NCBI GenBank assembly: GCA_903898215.1
Contig: CAIUEQ010000163.1
Location: 1-9,184 of the forward strand
Direction of reading: 5' to 3'
Source: an uncultured Bacteroidota bacterium
GTDB taxonomy: Bacteria; Bacteroidota; Bacteroidia; UKL13-3
DNA: 9,184 bases
Below the pieces are notes generated by a model that was given only the letters and a program-made list of their open reading frames with translations, did not search any database and had not been told where the DNA came from. The translations under genes and the position numbers were made by a program. Shown piece by piece: positions 1 to 8,283 of this stretch (the stretch's first letter is position 1; each line of letters starts with the position of its first letter).

Positions 1-727
1 CAAACTCAATTCTGTTTCTTCCAATTGCTTGATTTGCCTTTTTTATTCCGATAGTTTCGGCACGTGAAGAAGAAGATATTTTTGATGGCAATATTTTATA
101 ATCTCTAATTAAAATTCGTAAAATATTATTTGCCTTCAATGTCCCCAATGTCCAGTTGTCATCATATTTTTCTTTGATATAATTTACTGAATCAGTATGT
201 GAAACGATGATTAAATTAAGGTCGGCATTTTTCGATAATGCTTGTGCCACTTTATCCAATATTTTTGCAGATTTTGAATCAACTTTTATACTACTAACTG
301 CAAATAATAACCGATCGCTAACTTCAACACTTATTTGTGTGCAATTAGTAGAAAGGCGAACATCATCTGCATTAAAGTCACTGAACAATTCGAAAATAGA
401 TTTTGATAATGTTTCAAAGGCTTCGCGTTCCTCAGCTTTCCGAGCTTTCATGTCATTGATACTTAACTCATGTTGTTGTAATAATTCTTCTTTATGGTTA
501 AGCGAATCTTGTTTTTCCTGTATCCGTTGATATAGAATTTGCTCCATACTCGCACTCTTATTTTCAAGATAAGATTTCTCATCAGTAAGCATGCGATTTC
601 GTTTTGAAAGTAAAACACTATCAGCTTTTAGTTTTTCAACATGTTGGGAAGCTTCATTGTATTTTGAACTGGAAACACAACTCTGAAAAATGATGAATAT
701 TAAGAATATGAATAAGTTTTTTTTCAT
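1..727 (-). CDS. OmpA/Pal-like peptidoglycan-binding lipoprotein, 3' end missing
   Basis: Reading the minus strand from ATG at 727 gives 242 open codons up to the left edge with no stop, so the gene is partial at its C-terminus. The N-terminus is a lipoprotein signal: Lys2-Lys3, a hydrophobic run of about residues 5-14, and FQSC with Cys17 as the likely lipidated residue. Residues about 21-115 are rich in Glu, Lys, Gln and Leu and look like a coiled coil. Residues about 132-242 resemble an OmpA C-terminal domain: SDRLLF, then SHTDS with Asp179 (the peptidoglycan-contacting Asp of the family), DDNWTLGTLKANNILR, and RNRIE near the edge. The family normally has Arg in the RA..V helix where this protein has Lys198. 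By family knowledge it would sit in the outer membrane and tie it to the cell wall from the periplasmic side. No acidic surface-export signal follows Cys17. It is divergent from the agmatinase gene. A MotB-like or gliding-related role cannot be excluded. Confidence 0.87.
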   Translation of the reverse strand, partial: MKKNLFIFLIFIIFQSCVSSSKYNEASQHVEKLKADSVLLSKRNRMLTDEKSYLENKSASMEQILYQRIQEKQDSLNHKEELLQQHELSINDMKARKAEEREAFETLSKSIFELFSDFNADDVRLSTNCTQISVEVSDRLLFAVSSIKVDSKSAKILDKVAQALSKNADLNLIIVSHTDSVNYIKEKYDDNWTLGTLKANNILRILIRDYKILPSKISSSSRAETIGIKKANQAIGRNRIEF

Positions 728-739
728 AAAAGGGCATTG

Positions 740-769
740 CAAAAATAGAATTAAACTTGGCACCACAAA
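740..769 (-). promoter_or_regulatory. Bacteroidota-type promoter for the OmpA-like lipoprotein gene
   Basis: On the minus strand TTTG (766-769) is followed after 18 bases by TATTTTTG (740-747), matching the Bacteroidota -33/-7 pattern TTTG...TAnnTTTG. The -7 element ends only 12 bases before the ATG, so the mRNA leader would be just a few bases long. Seen in sequence; function inferred. Confidence 0.55.
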
Positions 770-811
770 AAACTACATGAATACATAACATATAATTATT
801 AGCTGTAATCT

Positions 812-819
812 TATATTTG
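812..819 (+). promoter_or_regulatory. Bacteroidota-type -7 element upstream of the agmatinase gene
   Basis: TATATTTG is an exact match to the Bacteroidota -7 consensus TAnnTTTG and lies 23 bases before the ATG at 843. No clear TTTG is present at the expected -33 distance, so only half of the promoter is well supported. It lies in the 115-base divergent gap shared with the minus-strand lipoprotein promoter. Confidence 0.5.
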
Positions 820-842
820 CGCTTCAATTTTTAAAATTACGC

Positions 843-1770
<928 letters not shown>

Positions 1771-1786
1771 ATAAAAAACACTGGTA

Positions 1787-2917
1787 TTGAACAATAGAAT
1801 TTATTTTGATAATGCAGCTACTACTCCAATATATGCTGAAGTAATTGATGTGATGACTGAAACAATGAAAATTCATTTTGGAAATCCTTCTTCTACTCAT
1901 GCTCATGGCAGAGAAGTAAGAACTTTGATTGAGGATGCTCGAAAAAGTATTTCCAAAACATTGAATTGTTCACCGGGAGAAATATTTTTTACATCGGGAG
2001 GAACTGAGGCCGATAATATGGCTATCAGAAAATCTGTGGATTGTTTAGGTATTAAAAATATTATCACATCTTCTATCGAACATCATGCGGTTTTACATAC
2101 TGTTGAAGAATTAGAAAAGCATGGTGTGGTAAATAAACATTTCGTAAAACTCTTACCTGATGGTCATATCAACTTCACTCATCTTGAAGAATTATTACAA
2201 ACAAACTCAAACTGTTTAGTTTCATTAATGCATATCAATAATGAAATTGGAAACTTGTTAGCTATCGAAAAAGTAGGAGAGTTGTGTAATACTTATCATG
2301 CCATTTTTCATTCAGATACCGTTCAAACAATCGCACATTACCCTATCGATCTTCAAAAAATAAACATAGATTTTATTGCTTGTTCTGCACATAAATTTAA
2401 TGGACCCAAGGGAACAGGTTTTATTTATATCAATGGTAAAAATAAGATTGACCCTTTCATTACAGGAGGTTCGCAGGAAAGGAATATGAGAGGCGGTACC
2501 GAAAATGTATACGGAATTGTTGGTTTAGCAAAAGCACTTGAGGTTTCCTATCGAGATTTAGAAATAAATCAAAAAGGTATCGGTGAACTTAAAAAATATA
2601 TGATTGAAAAGTTGAAATCAACAATTCATGGTGTTGAGTTTAATGGTGATGCAGATGGGAATTCTTCCTATACAATTTTAAATGTCTCGTTTCCTCCAAC
2701 ACCTGTTGCAGAAATGTTGTTATTTAAACTTGATATCGCAGGGATATCTGTGTCAGGTGGCAGTGCTTGTGCATCGGGATCAAATGTAGGTTCGCATGTA
2801 CTTGCAGCTTTAGAAGTAGATCAGAACAGACCTTCAATCCGTTTTTCATTTGGAAAACAAAACACAAAACAAGAAGTTGATTTGTTGATTGAAAAACTCG
2901 TTGAGATTTTAAATTAA
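1787..2917 (+). CDS. cysteine desulfurase, group I (NifS/IscS-like), TTG start
   Basis: A 376-residue PLP enzyme of the class V aminotransferase fold that takes sulfur from cysteine as an enzyme persulfide, leaving alanine. Visible motifs: IYFDNAATTP at residues 5-14, SGGTEADN at 70-77, IEHHAVLHT with His99 at the PLP-stacking position, HSDTVQT with Asp177 and Gln180 contacting PLP, CSAHKFNGPKG with Lys203 forming the Schiff base, RGGTEN, GGSACASGS with catalytic Cys328, and SIRFSFG near the end. The Cys-loop form and the C-terminal layout fit group I enzymes, not SufS. The start must be TTG at 1787: the DNAATTP motif begins seven residues in, no ATG lies between it and the in-frame TAA at 1772-1774, and the next ATG would remove the motif. 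It is somewhat shorter than the roughly 400 residues of E. coli IscS. No iscU, iscA or thiolation gene is adjacent, so its acceptor is unknown; tRNA thiolation or Fe-S assembly are both possible. Confidence 0.9.
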   Translation: MNNRIYFDNAATTPIYAEVIDVMTETMKIHFGNPSSTHAHGREVRTLIEDARKSISKTLNCSPGEIFFTSGGTEADNMAIRKSVDCLGIKNIITSSIEHHAVLHTVEELEKHGVVNKHFVKLLPDGHINFTHLEELLQTNSNCLVSLMHINNEIGNLLAIEKVGELCNTYHAIFHSDTVQTIAHYPIDLQKINIDFIACSAHKFNGPKGTGFIYINGKNKIDPFITGGSQERNMRGGTENVYGIVGLAKALEVSYRDLEINQKGIGELKKYMIEKLKSTIHGVEFNGDADGNSSYTILNVSFPPTPVAEMLLFKLDIAGISVSGGSACASGSNVGSHVLAALEVDQNRPSIRFSFGKQNTKQEVDLLIEKLVEILN

Positions 2918-3012
2918 AAAAACGCATACTACCACTAACGTATTTGAATTGATATATTTTCTAGATTTAAAGTCGTTAGCATAAAATTTATTATACTTCT
3001 ATCTTAAAATTG

Positions 3013-3020
3013 TTCCTTTG
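3013..3020 (+). promoter_or_regulatory. possible -7 element upstream of the T9SS protein gene
   Basis: TTCCTTTG matches the TAnnTTTG pattern with one mismatch and lies 27 bases before the ATG at 3048. No matching TTTG is present at the -33 distance. It is the best candidate in the 130-base gap after the desulfurase gene, which otherwise shows only AT-rich sequence and no convincing terminator. Confidence 0.25.
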
Positions 3021-3047
3021 TTTTAAACCTATAAAAACGCAATAATT

Positions 3048-6000
3048 ATGAAAACTAAAATTTACAGTTCAACATTTAATTTTTTATTACTGCTTTCAAT
3101 ATTTATTGTTTGCAGTTATCATGCAAATGCACAAGCCTTATCAGGTGGAACCGTTTATCCAATCAATGGAACAGCAAATCCGCCAACATCTTTTTCAACC
3201 ATTTCCAATGCTACTTCTTATGTTGTAACTAATGGAATTAACGGAACTGGAAATGTGATTTTTCAATTACAATCAGGTTATAGTCCATCATCCGAACCTG
3301 CAACAGGAATATTTATTGATTCGGTACCCGGAGCGAATTCATCTCGAGGAATTATCATCAGACCGGCAACAGGATTCTCTGTAACCATCACAGGAAGCGA
3401 TACTTCAAAAGGGTTGTTGAATTTTAGAGGATGTAGTTATATTACAATAGATGGAAGACAAGGTGGAACAGGTAGTTCAGGACTTACCTTTTTTAACTTT
3501 TGTAATGTTAGCACTGATACAACTTGTACAATCAGATTCATGAGTGGAGCAAATAATAATGCTGTTCGCTATTGTTCAATTCTGGGTGCATCAAAATCAG
3601 TTACCAACGGTGGAGTAGTATTGTTTAGTTATGGTAACGCCTATTCAGGAAACAGTTATAATACTATTGAATCGTGCAATATTGATGGAACATCGAATGC
3701 TCACAATGGAATATGCTCGAATGGAAGCATGACTTCAACTTCGGTTGAAAACACACAAGACACTATTAGAAATAATAATATTTACGACTTTTTTGATAAT
3801 GCAGGAACAACAGGAAATGCAGGGATTCGTATTCAGGTAGGTGCTAGCGCATGGAGTATTATTGGAAATAGTATTTATCAAACTTCTGCAAGAACTTTCA
3901 CAACACTTAATAATATGCATTACGGAATATTAATTGGTGAAGGTGGTTATTATACTTCTGATGCTTACACGATAAACAATAATTTTATTGGAGGAAGTGC
4001 TCCTTCATGTTCAGGTTCATTAACAATTACTAGTGGTACAGGTGTTTGTGGTTTCTCAGGGATATTTATGTATCTTGGAAATAATTCAACTATTTCGGGC
4101 AATACCATTAAAAATATTTCGGTGACATATGCAAGTGCAAGCGGATCATATGGTAATGCAGGTATTTATTCTTTTCTAAAATATAACGGTACAGTAAATA
4201 TCATTAATAACTTGATAGATACACTTCAATATGCAAACACTGCAGGTACTATTTCTTATGCCGGAATTCAAGCTGCTTCAACTTTGGATGCTACGTTTGT
4301 TGTAAATATCAATCCTACGTTTAACGTCACAAATAATATAGTTAGAAATATCACTCTCAATACTTCTGCAACATTTACTTCTCAACTTTATGGTTTCAGG
4401 TTTGGAGCTACTTCAGTGGCAAGTCAGGGTACAACAACAAATTTTGATAACATGATTTTTGTTGCAAATGGTAATACAATAGATGGATTAAGAAGTAATG
4501 GAAGTAATGCCTCATCATTTGTTTGGGGGATACAAGGGAATGCAGCAAACGGAACATCAACGGCTCACTATATCAGAGTGTATCCTACAATTACTAATAA
4601 TACCATTCGTAATTTATTCAGTAACGGAATTACAGCAAGTACGGGTAATCCTGTTGCCGGTGGATTTATTATAAGCAATGCTTCAAATGGTGCCGGTGTT
4701 TATGGTGATACGATTAAAGTTAGAAGCAATAATATTTATAATTTATTTGGACAAAATGTAGCAGATGTTAATAGTGCGGTTGGTGCTGTTTTTATAAATG
4801 GAGGAAAGGTTGACGTTAGTAAAAATAAAATTTATAATTTATACAACGCAAGTTATGCTTCAACAAACAGCCCTTTTGTATATGGTGTAAATATTTATAG
4901 CCTTGCTTTACCAAGTTCTGCTGATAATAATTTTATTTCAATTGGTGATACAGCAACTTCTAATCAGTCGGCATTTGGAATATTAAATTCATTAACAGCA
5001 ACAGGTTCTTTGAGTTTATACAACAACACTGTTTTGATTAGTGGAACTTCAACAAATAAAAATTCGGCAGCAATTCAAAGAGGCGATCCTTTGGTGTTTA
5101 CAAGTCTTTCGACAGCCTTAACCATTAAAAATAATTTATTGATAAATAGAAGAACAAGCTCTGGAATAAATACAGCATTGTTTATGCCTGGAACTGCCGC
5201 TTTTACCTCTGATAACAATACTTTTTTAGATTCTCTAGTTGGATATTATAACGCATCGGCACTCAATTTTTCTTCATGGAAAGCAACAACTTTAAATGAT
5301 GCATATTCTTATAATGGAATCGTTTCAGGTACAACAGATTTTACAGTAAATCCTACAAGAGTTAGTTTAACTGATGTGTTTGCAAATGCAAATTATTCAT
5401 CGGCAGCAAATATGTTAATTGATAATACCAAAACAACTTGTTGGTTATTATTTGGAAAAGGAACTGCAATATCAGGATATGGTTTGGATTATTTATCTCA
5501 AAGCAGATCAGTTACTGTAGGAGTTCCAACATGTATTGGAGCAAATGAATTTGCAACATCAACAACACCTCCAAATAATTTTGCTTATGGAAATTATGCT
5601 TTGAATGATTCAATCACTTCAAGCTTTGCAGGCAGAGATGTTTTAAGAATTTATTGGACTGCAGGTTCATCATTTCCTTCAACTGCAACAGCAAAATATT
5701 ATTCAGGAAAAACCAATGTTACTTATATTTCAGGGAAAAATGTGAGTGCAAGTTATTGGACATTTGCTGCAACAGGTGGTTCAGGATATTCGTATTCATC
5801 AAAAGTGTTTTATGGTCAGCATGAAAAAGGAACAATTGTAAATTCAAATGCTACAACAAAACTTGCATTCTATACCGGTAGTGCTTGGAATTATTTTACT
5901 ACCACAACTGCTGATACAACCCTAAATCCTCAGTATGCATTGGTTACTTCAAGAACTTTGCCTTTAGCATCAACGGCAGCATTTACATTAACAGATAATG

Positions 6001-6578
6001 TGAATTCACTTCCTGTTGAATTTTTATCACTCAATGCTGAAAGAAATGGAAGAGATGCATCAATAAATTGGACTACAGCAAGCGAGCTCAATAATAAATA
6101 TTTTGCAGTTGAACGTTCAATTGATAACCAAAGTTTTATTGCTTTAGGAAAAGTTGCAGGAGCGATGAACAGCAACATTGTAAATAATTATATGTTTATT
6201 GATAGAGATGCTCAATCACTTAACCAAACCGTTATTTACTACCGTTTGAAACAAGTTGATGCTGATGGAAATTATACTTATTCAAATACTGTTTCAGTGA
6301 AGTTTACCGATAAACTTGATCGCGGTGTTTCTATCATGCCTAATCCATTTGAGAATAATTTTTCTGTTTCCTTTAATTCAGAATCAAATACTCCGGTTTC
6401 AGTTCGAATTACAAATATGAATGGTCAAGTTATTTCCGAAAGAAATATCAATACTTCTTTCGGGTCAAATACCTATACATTTGATGAGGCTTCTAATTTA
6501 AAATCAGGAATTTACTTTGTGACCTTGATGTTTAACAACGAGGTGTCAACCTACAAAGTGGTAAAGTTGAAAAATTGA
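3048..6578 (+). CDS. large T9SS-secreted beta-helix-like surface protein
   Basis: A 1176-residue secreted protein. Residues 1-28 are a Sec signal peptide (basic start, hydrophobic FLLLLSIFIV, cleavage probably after ANA before Gln29). From about residue 130 (YITIDGRQGG) to about 730 there are irregular repeats built on N-N-x-I-x-N: NNNIYDFF, SGNTIKNIS, INNLIDTL, TNNIVRNIT, TNNTIRNLF, SNNIYNLF, KNKIYNLY, YNNTVLIS, KNNLLINR, DNNTFLDS. This is the pattern of right-handed parallel beta-helix rungs with an asparagine ladder. IGANEF near 831-836 closes this part. Residues about 988-1090 (LPVEFLSLNAERNG ... YYRLKQVDADGNYTYS) match the fibronectin-like segment that often precedes T9SS tails. Residues about 1093-1176 are a type A sorting domain (IMPNPFENNF, MNGQ, LKSGIYFV, final KVVKLKN), which directs transport across the outer membrane and attachment to or release from the cell surface. 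The protein is rich in Ser, Thr, Asn and Gly. No catalytic motif is recognised, so adhesin, polysaccharide-binding or matrix roles are all open. It has its own terminator. Confidence 0.9.
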   Translation: MKTKIYSSTFNFLLLLSIFIVCSYHANAQALSGGTVYPINGTANPPTSFSTISNATSYVVTNGINGTGNVIFQLQSGYSPSSEPATGIFIDSVPGANSSRGIIIRPATGFSVTITGSDTSKGLLNFRGCSYITIDGRQGGTGSSGLTFFNFCNVSTDTTCTIRFMSGANNNAVRYCSILGASKSVTNGGVVLFSYGNAYSGNSYNTIESCNIDGTSNAHNGICSNGSMTSTSVENTQDTIRNNNIYDFFDNAGTTGNAGIRIQVGASAWSIIGNSIYQTSARTFTTLNNMHYGILIGEGGYYTSDAYTINNNFIGGSAPSCSGSLTITSGTGVCGFSGIFMYLGNNSTISGNTIKNISVTYASASGSYGNAGIYSFLKYNGTVNIINNLIDTLQYANTAGTISYAGIQAASTLDATFVVNINPTFNVTNNIVRNITLNTSATFTSQLYGFRFGATSVASQGTTTNFDNMIFVANGNTIDGLRSNGSNASSFVWGIQGNAANGTSTAHYIRVYPTITNNTIRNLFSNGITASTGNPVAGGFIISNASNGAGVYGDTIKVRSNNIYNLFGQNVADVNSAVGAVFINGGKVDVSKNKIYNLYNASYASTNSPFVYGVNIYSLALPSSADNNFISIGDTATSNQSAFGILNSLTATGSLSLYNNTVLISGTSTNKNSAAIQRGDPLVFTSLSTALTIKNNLLINRRTSSGINTALFMPGTAAFTSDNNTFLDSLVGYYNASALNFSSWKATTLNDAYSYNGIVSGTTDFTVNPTRVSLTDVFANANYSSAANMLIDNTKTTCWLLFGKGTAISGYGLDYLSQSRSVTVGVPTCIGANEFATSTTPPNNFAYGNYALNDSITSSFAGRDVLRIYWTAGSSFPSTATAKYYSGKTNVTYISGKNVSASYWTFAATGGSGYSYSSKVFYGQHEKGTIVNSNATTKLAFYTGSAWNYFTTTTADTTLNPQYALVTSRTLPLASTAAFTLTDNVNSLPVEFLSLNAERNGRDASINWTTASELNNKYFAVERSIDNQSFIALGKVAGAMNSNIVNNYMFIDRDAQSLNQTVIYYRLKQVDADGNYTYSNTVSVKFTDKLDRGVSIMPNPFENNFSVSFNSESNTPVSVRITNMNGQVISERNINTSFGSNTYTFDEASNLKSGIYFVTLMFNNEVSTYKVVKLKN

Positions 6579-6602
6579 TATACACTACATGAATTTATTT
6601 CG

Positions 6603-6640
6603 CAAAAAAGAAGATCATATTTGGTCTTCTTTTTTGTTTT
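6603..6640 (+). terminator. strong intrinsic terminator after the T9SS gene
   Basis: A 15-base-pair stem (6603-6617 with 6622-6636) has only one G-T wobble and a 4-base loop, TATT (6618-6621). The stem itself ends in six T and is followed by G and TTTT. It starts 24 bases after the TGA stop. The A-run on the left arm gives a T-run on the opposite strand too, so it could act in both directions, though no converging gene exists here. It insulates sufB from the upstream gene. Confidence 0.87.
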
Positions 6641-6706
6641 AAAACTATTGGTAACTATGATTGTTCATATAAATCAAGGCACCATAAAATAGTTAAACAT
6701 TTATAT

Positions 6707-6714
6707 TATTTTCG
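6707..6714 (+). promoter_or_regulatory. possible -7 element upstream of sufB
   Basis: TATTTTCG matches TAnnTTTG with one mismatch, 15 bases before the sufB ATG, and lies downstream of the terminator. A new promoter is needed in this gap because the terminator precedes it. No TTTG is visible at the expected -33 spacing and no Rrf2- or IscR-like operator is recognisable. Confidence 0.3.
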
Positions 6715-6729
6715 TCCCGAAAAATTAAA

Positions 6730-8175
6730 ATGACAGAAGAAGTAAATATCATAGATAAAGTAACTCAGCAGGAATATAAATACGGCTTTACCACCGATAT
6801 TGAAATGGATACTGCCCCAAAAGGATTGAGTGAAGACATCGTTCGTTTTATTTCTGCAAAGAAAAAGGAACCTGAATGGATGCTTGAATGGCGGTTAAAA
6901 GCTTATCGTCATTGGTTGAAATTAGAAGAACCGCATTGGCAAAATTTCTCTTATCCAAAATTAAATTACCAGGATATTATTTTTTATGCTGCTCCTAAAG
7001 AGAAAATAAAACTTGATAGTTTAGATCAGGTTGATCCCGAATTATTAAAAACATTCGAGAAACTTGGAATAAGTTTAACAGAACAAAAAAGGTTGACAGG
7101 TGTTGCGGTTGATGCCGTTTTCGATTCGGTTTCTATAGCAACAACTTTTAAAGAACAACTCAAAGAAAAAGGTGTAATTTTTTGTGCGATAAGTGAGGCT
7201 GTTCATGAACATCCTGAGTTGATAAAAAAATATTTGGGCTCAGTTGTTCCTTATACCGATAATTATTTTGCAGCTTTAAACGCAGCAGTTTTCAGTGATG
7301 GTTCATTTGTATATATTCCAAAAGGCGTTCGTTGTCCGATGGAATTGTCAACTTATTTCAGAATAAACGCTGAAAATACCGGTCAGTTTGAACGTACATT
7401 AATTGTTGCCGATGATGCTTCGTATGTGAGTTACTTGGAAGGTTGTACTGCACCGATGCGTGATGAAAATCAATTGCACGCTGCAGTTGTTGAACTCGTT
7501 GCTCATGAAAAATCTGAGATCAAATATTCAACAGTTCAAAACTGGTACCCTGGTGATAAAGAAGGTAAAGGTGGTATTTATAATTTCGTAACAAAACGTG
7601 GAAGTTGTGAAGGCGCATATTCAAAAATAAGCTGGACGCAAGTTGAAACCGGTTCAGCCATCACATGGAAATATCCAAGCTGCATTTTAAAAGGTGATCA
7701 TTCAGTTGGAGAATTTTTCTCAGTTGCCGTTACCAATAATTATCAGGTTGCCGATACAGGAACAAAAATGATCCATATCGGTAAAAATTCAAAAAGCCGT
7801 GTTGTATCAAAAGGGATCTCAGCAGGTCATGCACATAACTCATACAGAGGTTTAGTGAAAGTGAATAAAAATGCTGAAAATTCCCGTAATCACACACAAT
7901 GTGATAGTATGTTAATTGGCAATAGAAGTGGAGCACATACTTTTCCATATATCGAAATAAATAATAAATCATCACAAGTTGAACACGAAGCGAGCACATC
8001 AAAAATTGGTGAAGATCAAATTTTTTATTGCAACCAACGTGGTATTGGAACCGAAGAAGCAATTGGATTAATTGTAAATGGATTTTGTAAAGAAGTGTTG
8101 AATCAGTTACCAATGGAATTTGCAGTTGAAGCACAAAAATTATTGGCGGTGAGTTTAGAAGGAAGTGTTGGTTAA
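6730..8175 (+). CDS. sufB: Fe-S cluster assembly scaffold protein SufB
   Basis: A 481-residue SufB, close to the E. coli length of 495. SufB with SufC (and SufD) forms the cytoplasmic scaffold on which new iron-sulfur clusters are built and handed to apoproteins. The C-terminal half is highly conserved: KGISAGHAHNSYRGLVKV, QCDSMLIG, GAHTFPYIE, EHEASTSKIGEDQIFYC and a final EFAVEAQKLLAVSLEGSVG. Cys391 aligns with E. coli Cys405, the residue that receives persulfide sulfur; His419 and Glu420 align with His433 and Glu434, implicated in cluster formation. SufD lacks this full set, so SufB is the firm call. The beta-helix core with GCTAPMRDENQLHAAVVELVAHE and WYPGDKEGKGGIYNFVTKRG is also present. 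The start at ATG 6730 gives a normal N-terminus. sufC follows after 108 bases of repeat-like sequence containing a hairpin, instead of the tight coupling common in suf operons. Confidence 0.97.
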   Translation: MTEEVNIIDKVTQQEYKYGFTTDIEMDTAPKGLSEDIVRFISAKKKEPEWMLEWRLKAYRHWLKLEEPHWQNFSYPKLNYQDIIFYAAPKEKIKLDSLDQVDPELLKTFEKLGISLTEQKRLTGVAVDAVFDSVSIATTFKEQLKEKGVIFCAISEAVHEHPELIKKYLGSVVPYTDNYFAALNAAVFSDGSFVYIPKGVRCPMELSTYFRINAENTGQFERTLIVADDASYVSYLEGCTAPMRDENQLHAAVVELVAHEKSEIKYSTVQNWYPGDKEGKGGIYNFVTKRGSCEGAYSKISWTQVETGSAITWKYPSCILKGDHSVGEFFSVAVTNNYQVADTGTKMIHIGKNSKSRVVSKGISAGHAHNSYRGLVKVNKNAENSRNHTQCDSMLIGNRSGAHTFPYIEINNKSSQVEHEASTSKIGEDQIFYCNQRGIGTEEAIGLIVNGFCKEVLNQLPMEFAVEAQKLLAVSLEGSVG

Positions 8176-8224
8176 TAGCCTCTAGCTATTGGCTCCCGAT
8201 AGCTATCGGGATAGCCTTTAGCTT
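8174..8224 (+). repeat. inverted-phase heptamers (TTAGCTT type) around an 18-bp palindrome
   Basis: Right at the sufB stop begin heptamers of the form NNTAGCN: AATAGCC, TCTAGCT, ATTGGCT, then a palindrome, then ATAGCCT and TTAGCTT. The 18-base sequence TCCCGATAGCTATCGGGA (8194-8211) is a perfect palindrome and by far the most G+C-rich spot in this AT-rich gap. The heptamers are the reverse complement of those at 8251-8278, so the gap is a compound inverted element. Confidence 0.75.
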
Positions 8225-8228
8225 TTTT
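8184..8228 (+). terminator. hairpin with T-run between sufB and sufC (possible attenuator)
   Basis: AGCTATTGGCT (8184-8194) pairs imperfectly, 9 of 11, with AGCCTTTAGCT (8213-8223) around the perfect stem CCCGATAG/CTATCGGG (8195-8210). Six T follow (8223-8228). This has the form of an intrinsic terminator inside an operon. It may cause partial termination, giving more sufB than sufC, or stabilise the sufB mRNA 3' end. A fully efficient terminator would need a separate sufC promoter, and I see none. Confidence 0.5.
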
Positions 8229-8250
8229 GAATAAAATATTAATTTGCCAG

Positions 8251-8278
8251 AAGCTAAAAGCTAATGGCTAACAGCTAA
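8251..8278 (+). repeat. four tandem heptamers (AAGCTAA type) just before sufC
   Basis: AAGCTAA, AAGCTAA, TGGCTAA and CAGCTAA follow one another directly and end 5 bases before the sufC ATG, so they occupy the ribosome-binding region. Positions 8256-8270 are the reverse complement of 8212-8226 at 14 of 15 positions, giving an alternative stem that would compete with the hairpin at 8184-8223. Confidence 0.75.
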
Positions 8279-8283
8279 AAAGA

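Noticed and set aside
207..530. Plus-strand open frame of 107 codons
   Set aside because: It lies antisense to the OmpA-like lipoprotein gene, whose minus-strand frame carries clear lipobox, coiled-coil and OmpA motifs; the plus-strand product is low-complexity and has no motif.
2935..2979. Inverted hexamer CTAACG...CGTTAG after the desulfurase gene as a terminator
   Set aside because: The arms are only 6 bases with a spacer of over 30 and no T-run follows, so it is expected by chance.
3048..6578. Internal near-repeats in the T9SS gene (for example around 4731-4750 and 4824-4845) as DNA repeats
   Set aside because: They reflect the recurring N-N-x-I-x-N protein rungs and differ at the DNA level, so they are coding repeats and not mobile or regulatory DNA.
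6603..6640. Hairpin after the T9SS gene as a riboswitch or small RNA leader of sufB
   Set aside because: A long perfect stem with a 4-base loop and flanking A and T runs placed just after a stop codon is fully explained as an intrinsic terminator; no known aptamer pattern is visible.
7730..8134. Minus-strand open frame of 134 codons inside sufB
   Set aside because: It is the shadow of the most conserved part of SufB; the translation is Leu/Phe/Tyr-rich with no recognisable domain and no promoter or terminator of its own.
8174..8278. CRISPR-like array in the sufB-sufC gap
   Set aside because: Units are 7 bases and directly adjacent, with no unique spacers of constant length and no cas genes nearby.
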